From Halanaerobium praevalens DSM 2228 (GTDB lineage Bacteria > Bacillota > Halanaerobiia > Halanaerobiales > Halanaerobiaceae), in NCBI RefSeq assembly GCF_000165465.1, contig NC_017455.1:1-64000 (forward strand): a stretch of 64,000 nucleotides of DNA, read 5' to 3'. Below the pieces are notes generated by a model that was not told the DNA's origin, searched no databases, and saw only the letters and a program-made list of their open reading frames with translations. The position numbers and the translations under genes were made by a program. Below, piece after piece: positions 26,080 through 36,235 of this stretch; within the stretch, counting starts at the first letter, position 1; each line of letters opens with the position of its first letter.

Positions 26080-27111
26080 ATGAATTTTAAAAGAAATATT
26101 CTAGTTATTACAGGTATTATAATGTTAATTTTAGCAGTGCCAGCAGCTGCCCAAGATATTCAAGAAGTAAATGAAACAGTAACTGAAGCAGATCAGGAAA
26201 TAGCTGCTTATGTTAACAGTGAAGAAATTTCTATGCAAGAATTAGAGCAATTTGCAGGAGTAAGAAATATTTTGATGCAAATTTTACAAACAAACCAAGA
26301 ATTTGGTTCTGTTATGCTGCAGACTGAAGCAGGTCAACAAGTTGTAGATGAATTTCAGAAATTAAAGCTTGAACAGTTGATAACTAATAAATTAATGGTT
26401 CAAGAAGCTAAAAGTAGAAAGCTTAAAGTAAGTGATGAAGAAATGAATAAGATTTTTGACCAACAAATTCAGGCTTTAAAACAGCAAAATCAATTAAGTG
26501 AAGAGCAGTTAGAAGCAGCGATTCAGAAGCAAGGTTTTGAATCTATGAAAGAATATAAAGAGCTGTTTTTTGAAAATAATATGAATGGTTTTTTAATTAA
26601 TAAATTAAGAGAAGAAGTAGTTAATAAAGTTAAAGTAAGTGAAGAAGAGGTAAAAGATTATTATCAAAATAATAAAAAGCAATTTGAAAGTGAAGCTGAG
26701 AAAAAAGTAAGTCATATTTTATTTGATGATCAAGCAAAAGCAGAAAAAGTATTAGCAGAAATTAAAGCAGGTGCTGACTTTGCTGAAATGGCTAAAAAAC
26801 ATTCTACAGGACCAACTGCTGATAAAGGTGGAAATTTAGGTTATGTTTCAGCAAATGAGAGAGGTTTAGATCAGACCTTTAGAGATGCGGCTATGAAACT
26901 TGAGGTTGGAGAAATAACTAATGAGCCAGTTAAAACTCAATTTGGTTTTCATTTAATTAAGGTTACTGATTATCGAGAAGCAGGAGTAAGAGATTTTGAA
27001 GAAGTTAAAGCACAGATTGAAAGCAATTTAAAAAATAAGAAAAAGAGTCAGGCTTTTCAAGATTTTGTTGAAAACTTGCGAGAAAAAGCTGAAATAGATA
27101 TTAAACTTTAA
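26080..27111 (+). CDS. Extracytoplasmic peptidyl-prolyl isomerase (PrsA/SurA type)
   Basis: A 343-aa exported foldase. The signal peptide is residues 1-24 (ends AVPAAAQ, no lipobox Cys, so apparently secreted rather than lipid-anchored). A SurA-type N-domain with VNSEEISMQELEQF lies at about 46-180. A parvulin (PpiC) domain lies at about 202-300, with KKVSHILF, GADFAEMAKKHSTGP and TQFGFHLIKV. A short helical tail follows. It is monocistronic: own promoter upstream, strong terminator downstream. Confidence 0.92.
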   Translation: MNFKRNILVITGIIMLILAVPAAAQDIQEVNETVTEADQEIAAYVNSEEISMQELEQFAGVRNILMQILQTNQEFGSVMLQTEAGQQVVDEFQKLKLEQLITNKLMVQEAKSRKLKVSDEEMNKIFDQQIQALKQQNQLSEEQLEAAIQKQGFESMKEYKELFFENNMNGFLINKLREEVVNKVKVSEEEVKDYYQNNKKQFESEAEKKVSHILFDDQAKAEKVLAEIKAGADFAEMAKKHSTGPTADKGGNLGYVSANERGLDQTFRDAAMKLEVGEITNEPVKTQFGFHLIKVTDYREAGVRDFEEVKAQIESNLKNKKKSQAFQDFVENLREKAEIDIKL

Positions 27112-27128
27112 ACTTAATTTATTTAGCT

Positions 27129-27170
27129 GAGAGTATCTAATCTAGCTTAGATTAGATACTCTCTTTTTGA
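27129..27170 (+). terminator. Terminator after the foldase gene
   Basis: Perfect 16-bp stem GAGAGTATCTAATCTA (27129-27144) / TAGATTAGATACTCTC (27148-27163), then TTTTTG. Confidence 0.92.
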
Positions 27171-27284
27171 GTTTTAGGAGAAAATTTTCAATTAATAAAA
27201 AACTTTTTTTAAAGTAAAATTTTTGATACTATAATTATAAATAATAATCTATTTTAGTTAATTATTTGTTTAAGGGAGGTAAAA

Positions 27285-28418
27285 ATGGAGCAAGAATTAG
27301 AAAGACCAGCTTGGCTTGAAATTAAAATGAAGGCTCTAGCAAAAAATTATAAATTTATTCGGAGTAAATTAAATAAAAAAACTAAAATTGCAGCTGTTGT
27401 AAAAGCAGATGCTTATGGACATGGCGCTGTTAAAATAGCTAAAAAGTTAGTTTGTTTAGGCACAGAATATTTATGTGTTGGTAGTCCAGAAGAAGGGATT
27501 GAGCTTAGAAATGCAGGCCTAGAAGTGCCAATTTTAGTTTTGGCTGAAGTTTTGCCTGCTCAATATCAGTCAATTTTGGCAGGAGATTTAATTCAAACTG
27601 CTGCTAGTCGAGAAACTTTATTTGCTTTAAATAAATTTGCTGCTAAAAATAATAAAAAAATAAAAATCCATTTAAAATGTGATACGGGAATGGGAAGGAT
27701 TGGTTTTCTACCAGAGGAATTATTTGAAGTTTATAAGTTAGCTCTGAGTTTAGATAATCTTAAACTAGAAGGTATTTTTAGCCATTTAGCTCGAGCAGAT
27801 GAAACTGAGAAAGAGTTTTCCAATAAGCAGTTAGCTAGATTTGATTGTGCTTTAAATAAAATTAAGAAATCAAATTTCAAACTGCCTTTAATTCATATTG
27901 CTAATAGTGCTGCTGTAATAGATTTAAAAGCAACTTATTTAGATTTAGTTAGACCAGGTATTATTTTATATGGTCTTTTACCTTCAGCAGAGCTAAAAGA
28001 AGAATCTTTTTTAGAGCCGATTTTGGAGTTTAAGACAAAAATTGTTCAGCTGAGAGAATTACCGCCAGCTTCTACAATTAGTTATGGCTCTACTTACAAA
28101 ACTGAAGCTTCAGAAAAATTAGCAGTGCTTCCAATTGGTTATAAAGATGGTTATCCTAGATTATTATCTAATCAGGGTGAAGTCTTAATTAGAGGCCAGA
28201 GAGCTCCAATTAGAGGTAAAGTTTGTATGGGTCAAACTATTGTTAGCGTAGAAGAGATAGAAAATGCAGCAATTGGAGATGAAGTTGTACTAATTGGGAA
28301 GCAAGGTACAGCAGAAATAACTGCTGCTGAAATTGCAAAGCTTGCTTCCACTATTAGTTATGAAATAGTTTGTAATCTTGACCGGAATTTAAAGAAAATT
28401 TATTTAGAAGATCAGTAA
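27285..28418 (+). CDS. alr: Alanine racemase
   Basis: PLP enzyme interconverting L- and D-alanine for peptidoglycan. At 377 aa it has normal length. The PLP lysine is in AAVVKADAYGHGA (about 40). CDTGMGRIGF and HIANSAA follow, then LVRPGIILYG. The second catalytic base, Tyr, is in TISYGSTYK. VCMGQTIV follows. The start has AAGGGAGG upstream. Its stop lies 4 nt from the stop of the convergent SIMPL gene, with no room for a separate terminator. Confidence 0.97.
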   Translation: MEQELERPAWLEIKMKALAKNYKFIRSKLNKKTKIAAVVKADAYGHGAVKIAKKLVCLGTEYLCVGSPEEGIELRNAGLEVPILVLAEVLPAQYQSILAGDLIQTAASRETLFALNKFAAKNNKKIKIHLKCDTGMGRIGFLPEELFEVYKLALSLDNLKLEGIFSHLARADETEKEFSNKQLARFDCALNKIKKSNFKLPLIHIANSAAVIDLKATYLDLVRPGIILYGLLPSAELKEESFLEPILEFKTKIVQLRELPPASTISYGSTYKTEASEKLAVLPIGYKDGYPRLLSNQGEVLIRGQRAPIRGKVCMGQTIVSVEEIENAAIGDEVVLIGKQGTAEITAAEIAKLASTISYEIVCNLDRNLKKIYLEDQ

Positions 28419-28422
28419 ATTT

Positions 28423-29148
28423 TTATTTTATTGAGAAAGTTGTATGAGCAGTAACACTGATTTCTTTATTTTTACTGCTAGTATTATAGACACCTAAACT
28501 GGAAGTATTAGTAGAATAAGGTTCAGTTATTTGAAAAACGCCTGAGTTCATTGAAATTACTTTATCTATTTTTAGATTAGTATTAGCTAGCATTTTTTCT
28601 GCTCTAGTTTGGGCATTTACAGTTGCTTCAGCTAAGATTTCTTTTTTCAGTTCATCAATTTCAGAATAAAAATATTCTAAATTAGAAGCAGCTATTATAA
28701 TATCTTTGTTATATAGTTTTAAAGGATCAAGAACTAAATCTTCTACAGCCTCAATATCTTCTGTAATTAAAAAGAGATATTGTTTTAGTTTATAGCCTGT
28801 AAAAACCCTTTGGCTATTTCCATTTTTAGTTATATAATTAAATTCTTTATTAACTGTAATTGGCTGAACATTAAACTGTTCAGTTTCAATACCCACATTT
28901 TTAATTTCTTTTTTAAAGTCGCTTAATTTTTTTTGCATTTCTAAATAACCTTGTTCAAGTTGATCTTGATCAGCTTTTGTTTCAAAAGTTAAAGCCCATT
29001 TTAGTTTATCAGCGGTAAAAGCTTTTTTAGAAATACCAACAACTTTGATTGTATTTTGATTTTTGACTGCTTGATAGAAAAAGCCACCTAAAATAAGAGC
29101 AGCGATTATTAGGCCAACTGTTAGAATATAATAATTTTTATTTTGCAT
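28423..29148 (-). CDS. SIMPL (DUF541) domain protein
   Basis: A 241-aa protein with one N-terminal membrane anchor (about 7-27) and an exported SIMPL/DUF541 domain. Family marks are IKVVGISKKAFTADKLKWAL near the start, KNVGIETEQFNVQPITV, KQYLFLITEDIEAVEDLV and the alanine/arginine stretch AEATVNAQTRAEKMLAN. The biochemical role of the family is poorly defined. On the - strand, AAGGAGTC precedes the ATG, and GTGATATAATAG further upstream is a plausible extended -10. Convergent with alr. Confidence 0.88.
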   Translation of the reverse strand: MQNKNYYILTVGLIIAALILGGFFYQAVKNQNTIKVVGISKKAFTADKLKWALTFETKADQDQLEQGYLEMQKKLSDFKKEIKNVGIETEQFNVQPITVNKEFNYITKNGNSQRVFTGYKLKQYLFLITEDIEAVEDLVLDPLKLYNKDIIIAASNLEYFYSEIDELKKEILAEATVNAQTRAEKMLANTNLKIDKVISMNSGVFQITEPYSTNTSSLGVYNTSSKNKEISVTAHTTFSIK

Positions 29149-29299
29149 AAAATCAGACTCCTTTTTTATTTTATTTAATCTAATAAAACTATTATATCAC
29201 AGCTAATAATTATTTTGGGAATTAATTTCAGCTTGATTTAACTTGATTTTGCTTGCTGCTTATAATATAATAAAGCCAATAATTAAATAGCCATTTATT

Positions 29300-29527
29300 A
29301 AAAAGCTTTGAAGGACATTAGTAAATTTATTAACTGAAATAAGAGAACTGGTGGCTGCTGCAAATCAGTCAGTTAATTATTGAATCCAGTCTGGAGCTGT
29401 GAAGCCGAAAATTTGACTAAGCTGAGCCGGTTGAGTCCGTTAAAACTATTAAGCGGCAGCAATTTGCTGTCATTAGGGTGGCACCACGAGTACGCTCGTC
29501 CCTTTTTGAGGGAGGGGTTTTTTTATT
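29300..29527 (+). promoter_or_regulatory. T-box leader of serS
   Basis: tRNA-sensing leader. It carries GAAGGACATTAGTA (stem I base), GGTGGCTGCTG, then TGAATCCAGTCTGGAG and the diagnostic T-box AGGGTGGCACCACGAG at 29475-29490. A terminator CGTCCCTTTTTGAGGGAGGGG with a T-run ends near 29524. In the pattern GAA-nnn-A...CTGGAG the triplet is TCC (29385-29387), a serine codon, matching the gene downstream. Uncharged tRNA-Ser(GGA) would favour read-through. Confidence 0.93.
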
Positions 29528-29578
29528 TTTAAATAATTTTATTCAATAAATTCAAATTTACTTAAAATGTTAGAGTAA

Positions 29579-30871
<1,293 letters not shown>

Positions 30872-31063
30872 ATAAATATATATATATAGTGTTTTTTTTC
30901 ACTTGTACCCGGTACCAAAAATATCTTTGTGCCGGGTTTAAATCTTTCTGGTAGATTTGTTAATTTATACTTAAAGAAATCTGCTTTTTATGCTATAATA
31001 ATTATTCAAGTAAAAAAATATATATAAATAATATAAATAGAAAACTTTAAGGAGGTTTTTATT

Positions 31064-31768
31064 TTGAGCAAATCCGACATGACGGTTATTAAGCGAGATG
31101 AAAGAGAAGTAGCTTATAGTCGGGATAAAATTACTAAAGCTATTTATCGAGCTATGATAGAATCAGGTGAAGATGCAACTGAAGATGATGCTGAACAAGT
31201 AGCTTTGGATGTAGAATCAGATTTAATACTTGAATTTTATAATGAAGATCAAATACCTAAGGTGGAAGAAATTCAGGATTTAGTCGAAGAAAAATTAATG
31301 AAAGCAGCTTATGTTACAACTGCTAAGGCCTATATTTTATACAGAAATAAAAGACAAAAAACTAGGTTAAAGCGTAAAAAAGATCGCCAAGAAAATCCAT
31401 TATTATCAAATGATTTTTTGAGTAAATATAAGCACCAGCCTAATCCTTTTCCAACTGAGTTAGGAGAATTTATTTATTATCGAACTTATTCTAGGTGGTT
31501 AGAAGAAGAACAAAGGCGCGAATATTGGTGGGAAACTGTAAAAAGAGCTGTCGAATATAATTGTTCGCTGGCCCCAACAACAAAAAAAGAAGCAGAAAAA
31601 TTATATGATAATGTCTATAATTTAAATAACTTTTTAGCTGGTAGAACACTTTGGACTGCTAGTACAGAATCATCTAAGAAATATGGAATGAGTAATTATA
31701 ATTGTTCTTTTACAGTAATTGATAGTTTTAAAGCTTATCAGGACTTATTTTACTTACTCATGATCGGT
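31064..31768 (+). CDS. nrdJ: Class II ribonucleotide reductase NrdJ, exon 1
   Basis: First 235 codons of an adenosylcobalamin-dependent ribonucleotide reductase. The start is a TTG with AAGGAGG at 31048-31054. An ATP-cone (VIKRDEREVAYSRDKITKAI to about residue 100) is followed by the reductase N-domain with the redox Cys in NYNCSFTVIDS. The frame ends in a TAA at 31769-31771. I interpret that TAA as the first intron bases: codons M-I-G (ending GGT at 31766-31768) join to S-G-V-G-F at 32180, restoring FYLLMIGSGVGFRV, as expected for this enzyme. The joined protein is 797 aa. Confidence 0.9.
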
Positions 31769-32179
31769 TAATTAGTAGCCGCTTATTACAGTAATGTGAT
31801 AATGAAAAATCTTGTGAACCTTATACTCAAGGGTGTGCTATTTTAATAGTGCTAACGGTATCAGTGAATAAATAATAAACTGACTAAGAAAACCTGTTGT
31901 CCCATCGGGATAGATGGTAATACCGTGCCAAGTTATTCTACTCTTTCTTTTTAATAAAGGAAGTGAATTTAAATATATGTATAATGGAGTTATTTATAAA
32001 ATTAGCAATTTTATTAAAGAAAAAATAGCTTATGGTTTTAAATGGAAAATTGTAGAATAAAAGGTTTAACGACTATCCTTAAATGGAGTAGAATAAGAGT
32101 TGAGTACTTATTCAAAGCGCAAGATCCCCAATTGGGGAAAGATATAGTCTGCACTGCAGTGAAAGCTGTGGATAATGTG
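31769..32179 (+). ncRNA. Group I intron in nrdJ
   Basis: A 411-nt self-splicing intron. P1 is formed by exon end CGGT (31765-31768) and intron GCCG (about 31778-31781), closing with the expected U.G pair. A Q-like segment, AATACCGTGCCAAG, lies near 31919. An R-like segment GTTTAACGACTAT (about 32066-32078) pairs through GACTA with TAGTC of the S segment AAGATATAGTC (about 32141-32151). A CACTGCAGTG hairpin (P9-like) follows. The last intron base is G (32179). Splicing restores the nrdJ frame exactly. No intact endonuclease is present. Confidence 0.88.
31977..32060 (+). pseudogene. Remnant of a homing endonuclease tail inside the intron
   Basis: A 27-codon frame in the region expected to be the P6 extension of the intron. 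It begins MYNGVIYKISNFIKEK and ends IAYGFKWKIVE then a stop. The ending resembles the C-terminal NUMOD-type ends of HNH and GIY-YIG homing endonucleases, which often read AYGYKWKY. No catalytic domain is left. I infer that an endonuclease gene once sat here and was deleted. The resemblance is short, so chance is possible. Confidence 0.5.
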
Positions 32180-33868
32180 TCAGGAGTAGGATTTCGTGTA
32201 TTACCACGTGATGTAGATAAACTACCTAAAATTAGAACTGATATTGAAGTTATTCATAAATATTATGAACCAGTAGCTAAAGATCAAAGAAGAGAATATA
32301 CAGATTTTGATTTTGATGAAGATGATGTAGTAACAATTAATGTGGGTGATTCTAAAGAAGGTTGGATCCAGTCTTTGGAATATTACTTTAAATTTTTAGT
32401 TAACCATGCTTATCGACCTTTAAAAAGAATTATATTTAATTATGATTCTGTGCGACCTAAAGGTGAAAAGCTTAAAACTTTTGGTGGTACAGCTTCTGGT
32501 CATCAGAGTTTAAAAAGAATGTTTACTAAAATTGATAAATTATTAAAAGAAAAGCCTGCTCGTGCTTTAGATCAGATAAAAAGAGTGAAATTAAAGCCAA
32601 TAGATGCTATGGATGTTGCAAATATTATAGCAGAAAATGTTGTTTCTGGTGGAGTTAGACGTTCTTCTCAAATTTGTCTCTTTAGTCAAGAAGATAAAGA
32701 AATTGCTCAGGCTAAAAATAATTTATATGTTAAAGAAAATAATGAGTGGATCATTAATAAAGAGATATCTCACCGCCAGATGAGCAATAATAGTATTTTT
32801 TATGAAGCCAAGCCTTCTAAAAAGCAGCTGCAGTGGCATGTAAAGCAGATGCGTTTTAGTGGTGAACCTGGTTTTATTAATGCTGTAGAAGGAAGTAGAA
32901 GAAGAGAAAACTTTAAAGGTGTTAATCCCTGTGCTGAGATTCTTTTAGATTCTCGGGGAGTTTGTAATTTAACTTCTTTAAATGTAATGGCTTTTGTTGA
33001 TGATGAAGGTCAACTTGATAAAAAAGCTATGTTTGAAGCGCAAAAGCTTTCTGCTAGGGCTGGTTATCGGATGGCTTTAATAGAATTTGAATTACCTGAG
33101 TGGGATCAAATTAATAAAAGAGATCGTTTAATAGGTACTTCCTTAACTGGCTGGCAGGATATGAAAAATGCAGCAGATTTAAATGAAGCTGCAGAAGCTA
33201 AATTATTAGAAGAATTGCGTCAAGTTGCTAAAAAAGCAGCTATAGAGATTGCTAAAGAAGCAGGAGATAATGAGCCTAAATTAATAACAACAGTTAAACC
33301 TGAGGGAACTCAAACTCAAATGCCTACAGTTTCTAGTGGACTCCATTATTCACATAGTGCTTATTATATTCGTCGAGTTAGAATTTCTGCTTCTGATCCT
33401 TTAGCAAGAGTTTGCGAAGAGTTAGAATATCCAATTCATCCTGAAGTTGGTCAAGATCCAGATGATCCAGAAACATTAGTAGTAGAATTCCCAGTTAAAG
33501 CACCTGAAGGTCAAGTTAAAGGTGATGTGGATGCTATAGATCAGTTAGAAACATATAAAATGTTTATGGAAAATTATGTGGATCATAATGCTTCAATAAC
33601 TGTTCATGTTCGTGATGATGAGTGGGAAGCGGTAGAAGAATGGTTATGGGAAAATTGGAATAGTGTAGTTGGTATTTCCTTTATTTCCTATAGTGATAAC
33701 TTTTATGATTTAATGCCTTATGAGGAAATAACTGAAGAAGAATATCAAGCAAGAAGAAAAGCAATGGAAAAGTTTAATCCTTCTTTAGTTTCTAAATATG
33801 AGACTGAATATCTAGAAAGAGAATTAGATAGTTCTTCTTGTGAAGGTGGAGCTTGCCCAGTTAGATAA
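32180..33868 (+). CDS. nrdJ: Class II ribonucleotide reductase NrdJ, exon 2
   Basis: Remaining 562 codons. The real coding part starts at TCA 32180 (S-G-V-G-F-R-V). The open frame upstream to 32042 is intron sequence read by chance. Active-site marks are GVNPCAEILLD and GVCNLTSLN, with ENVVSGGVRRSSQI, HSAYYIRRVRISASDPLARV and the C-terminal redox pair in CEGGACPVR. The protein reduces ribonucleotides using a radical from adenosylcobalamin. B12 uptake genes under a cobalamin riboswitch lie at 61180 onward. Function depends on intron removal. Confidence 0.92.
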   Translation, partial: SGVGFRVLPRDVDKLPKIRTDIEVIHKYYEPVAKDQRREYTDFDFDEDDVVTINVGDSKEGWIQSLEYYFKFLVNHAYRPLKRIIFNYDSVRPKGEKLKTFGGTASGHQSLKRMFTKIDKLLKEKPARALDQIKRVKLKPIDAMDVANIIAENVVSGGVRRSSQICLFSQEDKEIAQAKNNLYVKENNEWIINKEISHRQMSNNSIFYEAKPSKKQLQWHVKQMRFSGEPGFINAVEGSRRRENFKGVNPCAEILLDSRGVCNLTSLNVMAFVDDEGQLDKKAMFEAQKLSARAGYRMALIEFELPEWDQINKRDRLIGTSLTGWQDMKNAADLNEAAEAKLLEELRQVAKKAAIEIAKEAGDNEPKLITTVKPEGTQTQMPTVSSGLHYSHSAYYIRRVRISASDPLARVCEELEYPIHPEVGQDPDDPETLVVEFPVKAPEGQVKGDVDAIDQLETYKMFMENYVDHNASITVHVRDDEWEAVEEWLWENWNSVVGISFISYSDNFYDLMPYEEITEEEYQARRKAMEKFNPSLVSKYETEYLERELDSSSCEGGACPVR

Positions 33869-33895
33869 ATAAAAAATAGATAATTATAAAATATT

Positions 33896-33923
33896 TAGGT
33901 CCTGCTTTTAAAAGCAGGACCTA
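33896..33923. terminator. 28-bp perfect palindrome after nrdJ
   Basis: Arms TAGGTCCTGCTTTT / AAAAGCAGGACCTA with no loop bases, 28 nt after the nrdJ stop and 22 nt before the next start. There is no T-run. It probably stabilises or ends nrdJ mRNA, but an operator role for the next gene is possible. Confidence 0.5.
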
Positions 33924-33944
33924 GGTATATAAAAGGAGTTTCAA

Positions 33945-34796
33945 ATGAAAAAAAAGCTAAGATTTATTCTATTATTATTATTTTTTATGCTACTAAACAA
34001 TTTTCTTTATGGAGTAATAGCTGCTGCTGAAACTGTTAGTTTAGGTATCCCTTCTAAAAATTCAGCTTTAACATTATTTAGTAATTGGAAGCAAATAACA
34101 GCAGAAGTTTCTAAAAGAAGTGGTTATCCTCTAGAAATTGTAATGGTCAAAAATCATCAGCAGTTAACAGAAAAAATGAAAGCAGGTGAAATTGATTTAG
34201 GTTATTATTCTCCTTTTTTTTATGTTGAAGCTGCTAAAAAAATTGATTTAACTCCTTTAGTGATGCGGGTTAAATTTGGCAGTCCTTATTATCGCGCTGG
34301 TTTTATAGTTAGTAAAGAATCTGAAATTAATTCAATAAATGATTTAAAAGATAAAAAAATAGCTTTAACAGCAGAAGCAGATTCTACTTCTGGCTATTAT
34401 ATTCCACTATCTATGTTAAAAAATAATAACTTGGATTTAAAAAAAGATCTCAAGCTTGTTTTTACAGGTAAACATATTAATGTTTTAAAAAGTGTAGTTT
34501 ATCAGTCAGTTGCTGCTGGTGCCATAAAATTGTATATTCTAGATGAAGCTGCTAATCAAAAATTTAGGTCTCAGATTAAAATTATAGAGCGTTCTTTTTA
34601 TTTGCCTGGTTCTTCAATTGCTGTGCTTAGTAATTTTGATCCAGAAAAACTAACTAAAATCAAAGCTGCTTTTTTAAGTTTAGCTACAGATAGTAAAGGT
34701 TTAGAAGCTCTTAAAGCAATGCAATTTGATGGTTTTGTAATTAGTAATGATCAATTATATAATCCAGTGAGGGATTATTTGAAAAATTTAGATTAA
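33945..34796 (+). CDS. Exported PhnD-like phosphate/phosphonate-type binding protein
   Basis: A 283-aa protein with a signal peptide (about 1-28, ending YGVIAAAE). It is a periplasmic-binding-protein fold of the PhnD type: VSLGIPSKNSALTLF, IDLGYYSPFFYVEAA, YRAGFIVSKES, ALTAEADSTSGYYIP and AGAIKLYILDEAA. No phosphonate ABC transporter or phn enzymes are nearby. Instead a histidine kinase and its regulator follow directly, so I infer it is the ligand-binding partner of the kinase rather than a transport protein. Homologous to the C-terminal half of the protein at 21804-23648. Confidence 0.85.
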   Translation: MKKKLRFILLLLFFMLLNNFLYGVIAAAETVSLGIPSKNSALTLFSNWKQITAEVSKRSGYPLEIVMVKNHQQLTEKMKAGEIDLGYYSPFFYVEAAKKIDLTPLVMRVKFGSPYYRAGFIVSKESEINSINDLKDKKIALTAEADSTSGYYIPLSMLKNNNLDLKKDLKLVFTGKHINVLKSVVYQSVAAGAIKLYILDEAANQKFRSQIKIIERSFYLPGSSIAVLSNFDPEKLTKIKAAFLSLATDSKGLEALKAMQFDGFVISNDQLYNPVRDYLKNLD

Positions 34797-34846
34797 TTTA
34801 AGTATCTATTTTAATAAATAGAAATAAAAATTAAGAGGTTTTTATC

Positions 34847-36235
34847 TTGTCCTTAAAAAAACGTTTAATTATATATATAATGCTTATTTTCTTATTTGTC
34901 ATGGTTTTTGTTGGCTATATTTTAATTTCTCAACAAAAAGATATATTTCAAGAAGAAATAGAAAGAAGAGGTCGACTTTTAGCAAGTACTTTAGCTAAAA
35001 TAAGTAGAGAGCCAATCCTTGTTTATGAATTTAGTGCTCTTAATCAAAATGTACTTTCCTTTAAAGGTGAAAAAGGAGTAATTGAAGCTAAAATTTTAAA
35101 TAATAAAGGTCGCATTGTAGCTTCAATTGATAAAACAGAAGAAGGAGAATTTGCAGCTGCTAAATACTTTTCGGATTCCAAACAAAGTTATTTTGCAGAT
35201 AAACTTTTGAGTATAGAAAAAATTAAGCATAACGAACTTGAAATGGGAAGAGCAGTTATAGTTTTATCTTTAGATTCAATGAATAAAAAAATAAATTATT
35301 CTGTTAAAATGATAGTTTTTATTTTAGGAATATCCTTTGTATTTTTATTTATATTTATTAATTTTGCTTCTAGTTATTTACTTAAACCAGTAATTTTACT
35401 AACTAATTTAGTTAGAAAAATTCCAGACAGTAAATTTGAAATTGAAGCATTAAAAAAGCAAAATCCACCAGCAGAATTAGAAGAACTTTATAATTCAATT
35501 ATCTGGATGTACGAAGAAATGCTCCTTATTCGTAAAAGATTAATTGAAAAAACACAAATGGCAACTATCGGTAAAATGTCTGCCTATTTTGCTCACGAAA
35601 TAAGGAACCCCTTAGAAGCAATGTCGGGAGCAGTAGAGGTTTTGAAAATTAAAGGTGATTTTTCTAATTCTAATAAAATGTTTTTTGATATTATAAAAGA
35701 AGAAATAGCTACTCTGAATAGTTTTTTAGATGAATTTTTAAATTTTACTAGAATTAAATCATATTCTTTTGAAAAATTTAATTTACCTAAACTAATTAAA
35801 GATATTATAATTTTATTGAAACCAATGTTTAAAGCTAAAAATATTGAATTAGTTTTTGATTTTGCAGAAAATGAAATTTTAATCGAAGCTGATCTTAATA
35901 AAATAAAAAGTGTAATTACAAATATTTTATTAAACGCCAAAGATGCGATTAAAGAAAAGGGACTTGTTAAAATAGAGCTGACTAAAAAGCAAGATTTAAT
36001 CGAAATTAGAATTACAGATGATGGTCAGGGAATAAATAAAGCTGATTTAGATAAAATATTTAATCCCTTTTTTAGTACCAAAAAGGCAGGAAACGGAATT
36101 GGTTTAAGTATTGCTAAAGAAATAATTGAAGCTCATAAAGGCAAGATTTTAGTTAACTCTACTGCAAATACTATTTTTAGGATCCAATTACCTTTATCTG
36201 AGGATGATATAAATGAAAAAAATTCTAATAGTTGA
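34847..36235 (+). CDS. Sensor histidine kinase
   Basis: A 462-aa membrane kinase, TTG start after AAGAGG. TM1 is about 5-27, an extracytoplasmic region about 28-148, and TM2 about 149-175. A linker follows, then the H-box AYFAHEIRNPLEAMSG (His about 249), N-box NILLNAKDAI, G1 TDDGQGI and G2 GNGIGLSIAKEI. It resembles the NtrB/DctB-type kinases that partner with sigma-54 regulators. The regulator gene overlaps its 3' end by 23 nt. The PhnD-like protein encoded upstream may deliver the signal to its outer domain. Confidence 0.93.
   Translation: MSLKKRLIIYIMLIFLFVMVFVGYILISQQKDIFQEEIERRGRLLASTLAKISREPILVYEFSALNQNVLSFKGEKGVIEAKILNNKGRIVASIDKTEEGEFAAAKYFSDSKQSYFADKLLSIEKIKHNELEMGRAVIVLSLDSMNKKINYSVKMIVFILGISFVFLFIFINFASSYLLKPVILLTNLVRKIPDSKFEIEALKKQNPPAELEELYNSIIWMYEEMLLIRKRLIEKTQMATIGKMSAYFAHEIRNPLEAMSGAVEVLKIKGDFSNSNKMFFDIIKEEIATLNSFLDEFLNFTRIKSYSFEKFNLPKLIKDIIILLKPMFKAKNIELVFDFAENEILIEADLNKIKSVITNILLNAKDAIKEKGLVKIELTKKQDLIEIRITDDGQGINKADLDKIFNPFFSTKKAGNGIGLSIAKEIIEAHKGKILVNSTANTIFRIQLPLSEDDINEKNSNS

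Noticed and set aside
32042-32179. Coding sequence of the second nrdJ open frame upstream of 32180
   Set aside because: These 46 codons are unlike any reductase and include the R and S intron segments; they are intron read in frame by chance.
31064-33868. nrdJ as a simple frameshifted or inactivated gene
   Set aside because: The interruption is 411 nt with ordered group I motifs and restores the exact frame and conserved residues when removed, which a random lesion would not.
33945-34796. Phosphonate ABC uptake system
   Set aside because: Only a PhnD-like protein is present; there is no PhnC or PhnE gene, and the neighbours are two-component genes.
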